Position numbers and translations under genes: made by a program. A DNA stretch of 64,000 nucleotides from Arbacia lixula. Taxonomy: Eukaryota; Echinodermata; Echinoidea; Arbacioida; Arbaciidae. The first letter of the stretch is position 1. Each line of letters starts with the position of its first letter. Below, in pieces: positions 1-12,600 of this stretch. Where the stretch lies: contig OZ022581.1 in the NCBI GenBank assembly GCA_963669155.1, forward strand, positions 3,855,129 to 3,919,128, in the 5' to 3' direction. The notes under the pieces were generated by a model, which saw only the letters and a program-made list of their open reading frames with translations, was not told where the DNA came from and searched no databases.

Positions 1-450
1 TCACTTTAAACAACGCAATCTATATAAAAAAAAAGCTTTTGTATATCACAATTCACTGTAAGGATGTACACTGTGGAATGTTGGTACAACAAATTGTTTG
101 TTTTTCATGTTCATGTTACTGTCCGCCCTTCAAAGTACCGAAGTATATATTTGAATTTGCATGGTTTCAGAATCATGGATGAAAAATATTTTTAGTGAAA
201 TTAAAGGATTAAAACATTTGTTCATTGAGACTGGAGGTAATCATTAATGGTCACGTAATAGAAATATGACCCAAACGTTAGGGTAAATTATCAGTATTCG
301 ACTGGCCAGATTCAATGAAATAGTTTACTTCAAATTCATTTACTGCATCATTACACATACATCATAACAATGTAGTCATGGATACAGAAGGCCAGATTGG
401 TCCACAATTTGATACAAAAATGATGAATAGAGAGGGCATTTTTGTATGCA

Positions 451-535
451 TTAATTGTTGCCGGCGAAGAAGACTCGGTAGATGACAGCGACTCCAATAC
501 CAACGGCTGCAGGCAGGATCCAGTTCAGGAAGAAG
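451..535 (-). CDS. cyb5: Cytochrome b5 last coding exon (membrane anchor)
   Basis: It encodes [20 protein letters not shown], then VFFAGNN and a TAA stop at 453-451. WILPA...YR is the classic tail-anchor segment of cytochrome b5. The CATCTACAG acceptor is preceded on the transcript strand by about 300 nt of CT-rich sequence (536-830). Confidence 0.95.
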
Positions 536-649
536 CTGTAGATGAGGAGGGGCAGAGGAGCAAGAGCCAAAGGGACAGGGGAAGGGGGAGGGGAAAGAGA
601 GAGAGGGGGGATGAGAGAGAGACAGAGACAGAGACAGAGAGACAGAGAC

Positions 650-681
<32 letters not shown>

Positions 682-3600
682 TGAGAGAGGATGAGAGAGA
701 GACAGAGAGACAGGGACAGAAAGAGAGAGAGAGAGAGCGAGTGAGAGAGGATGAGAGAAAGACACAGATAGACACAGAGAGACAGACAGACAGAGACAGA
801 AAGAGACAGACAGAGAGAGAGAGAGAATGAGGAACAGCATGAGGGAGTGGAGAATATGAAGAGGGGCGAAGGCACAAGAGCCAAGGAAAGGAAGAGGGGC
901 AAGGAGGAGGAGGGGGACAGCAAGAGGGAGTGGAGATAAAAGGGAAGGAGGACAGATATTGAGATAGAGAGAATGGGAAAATGTGTAGAGAAGAGTGAAA
1001 CATAGAGATATTGAGGAAGAAAGAAACAACACAAAAAACATTTTAAGTGAAATCTCAAGAGCCAATGTTCTAAGCTCAAAAATGCATTGTATCTCTCTTG
1101 CATATAAAACCATGCGCTTTAGAACACTGCACAACCAGAGGAACAGCAAACATGAATCAATTTGTGAAGTATGAAACTTTACAGTGACATAGAATTCAAA
1201 TAGGACATGAAAAACATTTTACTCTTTGGCTTGCCCCTCATGCTTAGCTTCTTACTCAAATGCAAAATGAAAGTTGAAGCAAACAATGCTACTGTACATA
1301 TCATTTTTATTTACCCCCATAAACATATCATAAATTTTACAAACATATATTTCCCTGCGTAAAGCATTAATCTGATTTGTGGATTATATTGTAATATTAA
1401 CATGGTACTGTTACTGTAATGATCCACAGGTATAAGATAAAAAAGAATCAAAGTGTAAAAGTCAATTCACACCCATTTAAAGTCACTTTTTAGTCCTTTG
1501 GTACATTTTGGTAAACTGAGGGTACATGTAGTTCTGAAAGACAGGGTAGCCCATTATTTTTATTTTGTATTTATTTATCTTTTTTTTGGGGGGGGGGCAG
1601 GGGTAAAAACTACAGAAACAATGTATAAGAACTTTCCTCTCAATAATAAAAGTGAAAACTGACTTTGAGCAAATTATATTGATTGCTATAGCCTAAAGAC
1701 AGCACACTGCAATACATGTATGTAATCGCGCACATCACAGTTTTTTGCCCTACACAGTGAAGCGTTGAAGCGCATGGTGCACCAGTCAGAGAACGGGGCA
1801 ATATGGTACAGTTTATGAACATACACCATGGTCGATATGTTTCAAACATGAACAGAGATATCTTTCCCCTCTTCCTGAAAAGGTTTGTAGAGCTACGACT
1901 GAAAATTCATACACGTTATAGTTAGAGTACAGACACTGCTGATTCCTGCCAAGTTTCATGACTTTTGCATATATGCTCTAGTCAGCTCTACCCTGTTTTT
2001 AAGAGAGTATTTTCTTCTATATGCCGTGGTACTAACACCAATCTATATTTGAGTCCAGTAGAAGGGTTACACCCCCCTCTGTCAGACTAACACCTGTCAA
2101 TCAATAGTCCCACTGTCATGGGGCATACATCACTAAATCCCTGGCACACTGAAATTCATCACTGAAGTTGTTTGTGATGGATTCACATTTCACTTAGGCC
2201 ATTGCAGGTAACGACAAGAAGAAGAACTGGTAAATCTTATATCAATAAATGAGGCTATCACAAAGTCTTAAGACAGTGAGTATCATGATCAACCATTCCG
2301 AATAGCTGCGCCCAGCAAGATACAGAGAAGTCTGTAAAGGTGATAGATCTACCAAAATCAAAACTGAACATATTGTAGCTTAACAAAACATAATCACTTA
2401 ACAACTTGGCGATGGATTGTCCTATTTTTGTGAGAACGCATGAGTACCCACAAAGTATTCATCACTAACTAAATGTTAGCGATCACTAAATATCAGGAAA
2501 TTGGTGTCTGCAAACTGATCCCTAAATATTGCTGAATTTGCGTTTTAGCGATAAATATCAATGTTAGTGATGCAGTTAAGACTTTCGTGAAATAGGCCCC
2601 ACAGCATGATCTTGATGTAAGTCTGCAAACATGTGCATAAAAGTGAGCGCAATGCGGATAAGCAAAAAAAAAAAATATGCTCAAATGAAATACTACAGTT
2701 TAACAGCTACAATTGGTATCAATCAACTTATATATTCCAAACATGCACCCAATGATTTCTTTTAAATAGGAATGCAATAATGGCAAAACTATCATAAACA
2801 ATACATATTTTGCAAAAATACGTTTCTATTTGGTTTGGAGCTCAATTGGTTTGGATATTGCTTCGTCAGTGTACCATATCTTTAAGCTATTTAGAGGTAA
2901 ATATGCCACAAACCTATTGATTCACTGATTTATACACCATGATAAGTAAATCTAAAGTTGTCAATAATAATGAAATAATAACCAATGCTCTCACAAAACG
3001 TTATTAGAGAGTTTTAGATTGCCATGAATGAGACATGAAATCTGCATGTTTGAATGTGACAAAACACAATCACATATGTATCTCATTGTTACGAACAACT
3101 TCTAGTCAGGCACAGTCACAGTCATGGCAATCTTAAACTCTATTGTAACATCAAGGTGGATGTGACGCAATCACATAATCATTGTTGAAAGCAGCTACTA
3201 GGCACAGTCAGTCACAGTCCTGGCAATCTAAAACACTATTGTAACATCAAGGTGAATGTGACACAATCACATAATTATTGTTGAGAGCAGCTACTAGGCA
3301 CAGTCAGTCACAGTCCTGGCAATCTAAAACTCTCTATTGAACATCAAGGTGGATGTGACATAATAACCTATGCAATGGTTTGCTTAGAGCAGCTACTAGA
3401 CACAGTCACAGTCACAGTCACAGTCCTTGCAATCTAAAACTCTCTATTGAACATCAAGGTGGATGTGACATAATAACCTATGCAATGGTTTGCTTAGAGC
3501 AGCTACTAGACACAGTCACAGTCACAGTCCTGGCAATCTAAAACTCTCTATTGAACATCAAGGTGGATGTGACATAATAACCTATGCAATGGTTTGCTGA

Positions 3601-6600
3601 GAGCAGCTACTAGACACAGTCACAGTCCTGGCTATCTAAAACTCTCTATTGTAACATCAAGGCAGACGTGACGCAATCACGTAGGTATGCATTGTACTGC
3701 TAAGAACAGCTGCCAATCACAGTGGTAGCCATGGAAATCTAAACCTTGCTCTTGTCACTGTATGCAAGTACTACATAGGTGCTGACTCTAAGGGCTTGAC
3801 TTGACCACAAACCATTATTTGGGCCTTCCAAAGCTACGGCAACTGCGGAAGTGCATGGTACCGGCAAGTTTGCTCTAAATAAAGCGCTGGTCGCAACCTC
3901 CATTCTGCTATCAATCCCTCTACAACTGTGACTGCACATACACTGTAGGATGACCCATTTCAGAATTCAGATTGTATGTATGTATTTATGAATATGCATG
4001 TATGTACAGTTGAGGCCAGAAGTTTACATTCATCCATGAAGTTCAAAGAAAAGTTGACATTTGTCAAACATCATAAAACGTACTGTATCTTATAAAATAT
4101 TTTGCGCTATCATGACTAATTTGATATCAAATGAGTATGTCATGTCCCTTCATTACATTGCTTTGTCATCAGGAGCTGAAAAATATTTAGATGTCATTTT
4201 TTTCCCAAAAAAAATCTTCATATTTTTGACAAATTGAAAATAAAAAACTTAGACAAAAACATTTCATATTTGTGCTAGTTACTTCTCACCACAAACATTT
4301 CAGATTACACTTTTTGTTCAGTGGTGACACATCATGAGTGAAAATGTAATATAAATCATAAATTTGATATTTACATATTTCTATGAAACGATGTTTGAAA
4401 ATATAATAACAAACAATAGAATACATTTGGCATGAATATTACTGTGTTTTCTTCAAAGAAAATTCCACCTAAAATATGATTTAATTGCAATGGCATTTCA
4501 ATCATGTTAAAGAGCTGAATACGCTCTTTCATTTGATACTAAATTGGTCATGGTAGTATTTATATTTCTAAAGATATTGTAAATTTTATGATGTTTGGCA
4601 AGCGAACAAATTTCACTGAATTCCATGGGTGTATGCAAACTTTTGGCCTGAACTGTATGTGCATACACATGTTTGAATCTGTGTATGTCATGAGCATAAA
4701 CACTGTGGGTGGTGATGTATCTTCCTGGACAAGCGAAGTCTGCATTTTTTACAGTCAAATTGTTGCTGACTGAGAGTCACACACATACATTCAAAGCCTA
4801 CAAGCTTTTAGCACTCCTTGAGTAACAGATTTATACAGAGACTGGAACTGAATCATCCATTGCCATATGTTTATAAGGACTGTACTTGTAGGGTATGCAT
4901 TCAATAAGGGTCACTATTGGTGCGTCTTCATTAGCCCGTTGTGGCGAAATAGCTAGCTAGTTCTGCTCGGGATAGCCTAGCCAGATCACGAAATAGCTAG
5001 CTATAGCTGCGTCTTCATTGGCCTGATGTGGCGAAATAGCTCGCTAGTTCTGCTCGGGATAGCCTAGCCAGATCACGAAATAGCTAGCTATTTGCATCTT
5101 CATTAGCCAGTTCAGGCGAAATATTTAGCTATTTGGTCGAGAAAATTTCCCAAGAAATCTTGGGCTAGACAGAGTTAGCTCGAGCTAGCTCACAAATTAG
5201 CTCGAGCTAGCTCGGAGCGTCTTCATTAGTCTGAGAATTTCTCGATCCCGGCATGCATCAGCGCATTCAAGGCATTGTTTATGTTAGGTTTTTATACGTG
5301 CATGAATGCAAGCTCACAACCGAAGCCAGGCGGTCGTGGCCTATTCCTGTCGCACACTACATATGTGCGAACATCAGGATAATTTATGCATCCGGAGTTT
5401 TCAGCTTACGTATCCCGAGTTTCGAGTAAATGAAGACGCGATTGCAACTTTAGGCTAATTCCCCGGATCAGCAAACTAGATCGCTTTTTCGTCTGATCGG
5501 GCTAATGAAGACGCACCTTATATGAATTGAATCACTGATTATATCTAATGGATGTTGACAATGATGATATAATGATTAGTACTTTTCATCTGATGAACTA
5601 TCAAAATTAAATCAGTGGTAAGCATTGCAATTCATAATGATTAGTTGTAAATACAGGTAATCGCACTTATTCCCACAAGAGGGAAATTAATTCTTTCACA
5701 TATTTCATGTAAGTGAGCATTTATCCCATGAACTTAATATTTCTGTCCAATTACCAATGTAAATTAGCATACTAGATCATGGTGGTTGGAATACTTTTCT
5801 ATTACAGTAGTCAGAAATAGAGTTCATTTAAACATTTGCACACAAATGTACCACGATTCTTCACCTACACATTTACATGTGCCCTATTTACTGAGCACAA
5901 TATTTCAGTGTACTGATTCCTTCTATGCACTACGCACTATCACAAGACCCTTGTCTAATATTCATTTGACAGCATGCATTATAGAACACTAATGTACACA
6001 CAAAATTGTCTCAAAATGGTAAGAGTGAATGAAGTAGCTATAACGGAGAGGAGATAAAAGTGGAGATTTTCTAGATTACAATGAAGGAGAAGAGTTAAAA
6101 TAGTGGAGAGTGTCTGATGGAGAATGGTCGATTCCACAGTGGAGAGAGTTTGACAAAGAAGAGGTGATTGAACAGTGAGAGAGACTGATGGACTGACAGA
6201 ATGCGCGACGACCACAAACTTTGGCACATATATCACGTAATCTCAAGTTTGCAGATCAGTATTGTATTTTTCATTGGAACTTAAAACACATTATCAAGCC
6301 AGGAAAAGACCTACATCAAAGTGATTAGAATAAAAAAAATAATTGTTTTCTTGTAAATTATATGAAAGAAGACATTTGCCATTCAGTTTGTAAAATAAAT
6401 CCCTCAAATTAACTAATTTTTGGATGACATCATCTTATGAAAATGGTGTGGCATCAAAACGGTATACCCAGTCGGCGCAATTATGGCCTCAAAAGTTGCA
6501 CATGGCTACAAAGATAAAAGCAATAAAATCTCGCAGCGATATCTTTCTGCATTTCAGAATGATTGCGCGAAACGTTAAGGTGAGGGGTATTATTGCCCCT

Positions 6601-8656
6601 GGCCTGATAAGAGTTAAGAGTGGAGATTGGAGAGTAACAGTATCTGCTTGAGAATGTAGAGGAAAGAGAAGAGAAAGAGGAAATGCCTACCAGGGACTTT
6701 GTTTAGTGTTCCCTTCTGCCATGGCTCATGGATGCCCTATGATATGGTGCATACACTGGTTTGGATGAGAAACAGGAGACAGATGGAGTGATGTTTCTTG
6801 ATTGCTAGAAGATGCTAGAAGAATGACAACTACTTTACATGATGAAACTACAACAATTTGACTGCCACGCAGTCGTTTGATATACCTCTACCTTTAAGTT
6901 ACCTTCATCTGGTTGAATCAGTAATTTTCTATGCTATTAGTAAATGTGTCCATGAAAAATTGGACCATTTAATTCCTGATCATTGCCAGAATTCATTCAC
7001 CATTGACCTTGGAGGAATACGGCCATGTATCTCATTAGCATATGGTAATCCATCTCTGTACCACATTTAGTTGAAAGTGAACCAATGTATTTCGAGATAT
7101 TGGGAAGAACATGGGGCCATATTTGACCATTTTGAGAAAGTTCCTTGGCTGTTGACCTCTGAATAATTTTACATTCATTTTATTTTAAAGTCACATAGTG
7201 GAAATGGTGATCAAAATCCATCACAAATTGAAGAGCTTAACTATTGGTTAGCTTCTTTAACACTTCTTATAGCACCAGCAGCCAAAACATTCCAGAATGG
7301 AATGGTCACTGTCGGGAAAGGAGTATGCATAGCCTTACATCCACACTGATTTACTTTCTTTTCTTTTCTTTACCTAGTGCATAATTCATAATGGTGAGGG
7401 TACCAGCAAACTTAACTTCCCTTTTAACTCCTCTCTCTGAAAACAACCTTCCATGAGGATCATGGGGGTAGCATTTAAAAGCACCTAATATATATTTTTG
7501 AAGACATTACCAAATCTTTCAATAATTAACATTAATAAAGACATAGGATTCATATAATGCATGAAAAGCCTACTACAGGTATTTACACACCCATCCGACC
7601 AAAGCGTCCTGCTTAGCTGTTAGCATCTATCAACAGGTTTTTTGCTCTCATACTTTGATAGTCAGGAGAGCAAGTAAAGAAGCTCTTATCCTTAATATTC
7701 AAATTCTCCAAGTTTACTTAATTAAATCAATTATAGAAAGAATTATTTGCAAGGTAGTTCACCACCTATTTAGCACAAAACTGACTGTGTTACATTGCTC
7801 TACCTCCTGAGCAGCAACATTCTTGGCCTATTAATACTTTACCTTCCTTGTGATTCAGCAGGATTACCAAGTGATTCGGACACCTGGAAAAAAAGAAAGA
7901 AAAGAAATACAACATACCAGGTAATGTATGTATCATCTTTACTGGTTATCAAATATTGCTTGAGCATAACCTAAAATCTTAAGACAAGAGGTAGTGTTCA
8001 GGAATGTAAAGACAACAAAACCGGTGTTTCAATTCATCATTTTTTATGTCGGGGGGCACATTCTTGTGCTGGTTTTTTTCATTTCATATCGGAGGCGCTA
8101 TGACAAAGCTCCCTTGGATATTTTTCTTGTTTTACTTCTCATTTAAATGCTGATCACACATTCATTTTCGGATGTAAATCACATTTATTTCTTGACTGAA
8201 TATGCTTAATATACAGACACAAACATATTTTAAGGGAAACACAGCTACAAAAAATCATAGAGCTTCATTGAATATTACCTTTGCTGATGCTTTAAATCTG
8301 TCCTCCTGGAGAAATAAAAGAAAAAATGGATGCAAAGGTGAGAAATAATATAGAGAATCGTATTTTTACTACTATGAAGGGCACTTGATCATATTCATCA
8401 CAACCTCCTCCCCCTTTTCGAAAATACAGAGCAATGATGAAACTATGATTTCTACTCGTACAACTACCCACAAACTAGATTCTCACACTTGACCCCCTCC
8501 CCCCCCCCCTTCTCTCTCTCTCTCTCTCTTTGAACTATATCTTGCTCTGCCTGCCTGTGTCAGCTGTCTGTGTGTGCATGTATGCATGTATGTATGTATG
8601 TATGTCTGTCTGTCTGTCTGTATCTGCCTGCCTCTCTCTCTCCATCTCTCTCTCTA

Positions 8657-8687
<31 letters not shown>

Positions 8688-8823
8688 GTCCCTCTCCTAA
8701 TCTCTCTCTCTCTCTCTCTCCATCTCTCTCTCTCCCTCTTTCTCTATCTCTCTCTCCATCTCTCTCTCCTCTCTTAATCTCTCTCTCTCTCCCTCCCTCC
8801 CTCCCTCTCTTTCTCCCTCTCTT

Positions 8824-8885
<62 letters not shown>

Positions 8886-9296
8886 AGAGATTCTTAATAC
8901 GGTGTGCAACCTATCCATTGCAGCAGACAGGCCGAAATCCACAATGCCTCAAAGGAAATGGTCTACATCGAAATATAAGGCAGTGGCACATGCACAGCTT
9001 TGTGATGACCGTGTTCTGTGACCTGTGCTAAGCTTCTCTACCTGCACATTAAATTAGAGTAAACAATATATGGGTTGGGTCCACATTTTTTTAATTTTTA
9101 GAATGTCGGTAGTGTATTTTTGTGTTAGGCACCGATACTGGTGCTAGGCTGTGATGTTGACCCGAAAGTTGGAAATGATGTGTTGCATCGTATTGTGAAT
9201 CCAGCAAATTCATTGACTGATCAAACTGTATGTCTGAGTCTGTCTCGCTCTCTCCCTGTATCCCCTTTCTACCTGCGTTTTTTTTTTTACTGTTGT

Positions 9297-9339
<43 letters not shown>

Positions 9340-9429
9340 TTACCAGGCCTCAAAGTTAAATTTGTCCCACTCATCAAACGAGGACCTCTTTTTATGTAGT
9401 TTTAAGGGGGCTACATGTTCTATTTACTA

Positions 9430-9474
<45 letters not shown>

Positions 9475-9500
9475 CTCTCTCCCTCTCATTCTCTCTCTCT

Positions 9501-9540
<40 letters not shown>

Positions 9541-9554
9541 CTCTCTCTCTCTCT

Positions 9555-9603
<49 letters not shown>

Positions 9604-12600
9604 TTACCAGGTCTCAAAGTTAAATTTGTCCCACTCATCAAGCCCTACATGTATTTTTATACAGTTTTTAGAGAGTACAGTATGTTCTTCTATCAACTCT
9701 CTCTCTATCTCTCTCTCTCTCTCTCAATGTTAAATTTGTCCCGCTTATTAATCCCTCGTTAGTTTTCGGAGGGGGGGGGGGGCTACAGGTTCTATTTGCA
9801 TTGTACATGAAAACCTATTGATAATAATGAAGTATAATCTGGTGCATTCACAGATTAAACATGTTTCATCATTTCCTACACTTGTTGAATACTTGGTGGA
9901 ATTTGTACCACAAACTTGATGTGAGTGTGAAACCAGCACCAACCATGACTTGCTAGTTTGCATAGCAAGATAAAAAGAGGTGACTCAACCTTTGAACTGT
10001 ATGAGATGATTTCAAGCAGTCTCTAAACCTGCTTCTACCTGATGTTTGAGCAGTCTCAACCATGGTGCAGTAGCCTGTAGTGGACTTTGTGAAGTTTGCG
10101 TACTTACATCCCGTGGTCAACATTGCACATACATGTACATGTACACTACACGTGGCTATGGACACGTACACGTACCTGAAATTCACTCCCCTCGTGTTTG
10201 TTGAACGCTGCTAGAAATCAGTCCTCAAATATTGCATGAGGTTTTTTAAGGGCTTATCACAAGGTACAGTGTAGTCCAAACTACAGTCCTGAAGTGTGTT
10301 CTTAAGGCCTTGATATTCGTGTGTAAAATTCATATTTACTTAGTCAATAAATTAGCCTCCATTCATATGTGTAGTTTTTCATCAGGCATACAAACATGCA
10401 ATACCCTGCTAAACTACTATTTCTTGAACTCTTGAAGAAAAGTTAGACCAACAGGTCTTTTCAGAGCTTATCCCAAGAGACATTTCGACTCTCACCCTCT
10501 TCACTTTATCTCTTCTCTCTCGCTTACCATGCAAGAATGACCCATCAAGGAACATATCTTGAGGAATCGTTGATGTGTGTTCAATGAATGGCCCACTATC
10601 TCGCGGGTGGGGGGGGGGGGGGGGGGGAGGGGGGTAAAACACTCTTTGTGTCCTACCAATACTATGAAATACAACCCTAAACCTAACAGTGACCCACACT
10701 ATAAACCCAATTCTAAACCTCATCCCTAAACGTGGGCCTAATTTGCCCAGGTTAATCCTTCCCAAAATGTGATTTCTACATGTAGGCCATTTCTGCTGAC
10801 AAAAAAACAACCCTGCATCTCTTCATTCCTGTTGCATGTATTATATACATGTACAGCATGTGGTATACAAAAGTGCATTATGACCAGGGTTGGGGTACAT
10901 GTAAGTGAATTAAATCACCAAAGACCATGACAGTGGTAACTTTTGACATGCCATTTTTTAAAAAAAAAATCACTAGTACTGCACACAAATTACCTATAAA
11001 ATAAGTTTATTTAGCACAGAAAAGCTAAACTCTCACAGTCTCATAGTCCCACATATGTGTAGCAAACCAATAGGGTTTACGTGGCTTGGTACTTATAGGG
11101 TTACATGTAAACATGAATGGACTGTAGCACATACCTCTGCTAGTTCACCAATGTAGTAATCCTTCATGAGTTCCCTGGCGTCTGATGAGTGGCCGACATC
11201 CTCAAAGGATTCTGAGCCATCCCCACCTACACAGACCCACCATGTGTGAAGTCAAGGGAAAGACGTAAAATCACACGATTAATAACATTGTTATTTAAAT
11301 AACTTTGGTTACAACAAAAAAATAAAAGAAGGAAATCAGTCAAATCATAAAAGGGGCCCCGCTCATAGGCAAATGTGATTCTCATGAGTCCATACCATTA
11401 TGTAAATATGTTGTGATGTTGTTGTTTGGGTTTTTAAAATGGTTAAAAACGGTTAATAACTGAAATAGTATAGTAAAAATATATGTTTTGGATATTTAAG
11501 GCGATAACGTTTCCTGGGTGGGGTAATATGTTTTAAAAGATGCTGAATTTCAAATCATTCCAAGTCTTATTTACCGGTACTAGTTCTAATTCATTTCTGT
11601 TCATATATTCCTTTAGGTTAACTGATAGAATCCTTATCAAATGTAGTGTATATGAATGGGATTAAAGTGTAGGTTAAGTGATACAATTTACTGCAAAACA
11701 GATACCCTTGACAACTGCTAAAGCATCTGTACAGTTTGTATGAAGTACTATTGAAAATTGTTAACATGTGTGTCAGTGTGGATAAACCACATTACCATAT
11801 ATCACTCCTGACAATATTATACTATGCACATGTACAAAGTCCAAAATAATGCAAGTAAATGGCCTGGACTTGCTAACATTTAATGAGCATAAAAGACTGT
11901 AGAGTGAAAACTTTTAGAAAAACACTGTAAAGCAATCAAAATTTGTTTGCACATAATTGCACATACTACAGGATATGTCAACACAGACTGTGCACATATC
12001 TGTACATGTACCTGTACATATTTCATGCACCATATTTAATTTCAACAAAGTCAATTCACATTCAAAATCAACTCATTAGCATTACCGGTACACACGGAAT
12101 ACACGTACATGTGGTAATGTCCACTTATTGGGTTTACATACTGTAGGTACTGGGCCTTTTTCACCAAGATGTGTTATGTATGACTAAATGCATGACTTTA
12201 CGTGTACAACTAGTGATCTGGGCTATGTTGCAGATAGGTTTTCAATTATTGTAACTTACCATCAATGGTAACTACCATGGCAACAGGTGAAATAATGAGA
12301 GCTCATTGGCTGTTGCCATTCTTCTACTTCTTCAGCCTACTTCACTCCACTGCAGGAGGAATTTTCCATTTTAACCTATTTTGAGCTGTTATCTTCCAAA
12401 CAATGCCCTTTTGTGCTGTTAGATCATCCCTCCATCTTCTGCTTTGTCTCCCTGTTTTTCTGGTTAGGTGTCTAGGAGCTGTTGTCATGGTAGTTACCAT
12501 TGAAAGTATGTTACAATAATTGAAACCTCTATGTAACATGGCTCTGTTCTTGTTCTAAATTTGTTCATGGGAGACTTGGGAGTGAATTTCCTGCAATCCT

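Noticed and set aside
362-1149. Several overlapping ORFs (up to 232 codons) rich in Ser and Leu
   Set aside because: They are translations of the GA/CT microsatellite; only 535-451 within them is real coding sequence (cytochrome b5 anchor).
8570-9762. Long Ser/Leu-rich plus-strand ORFs
   Set aside because: Microsatellite translations with no conserved composition or domain.
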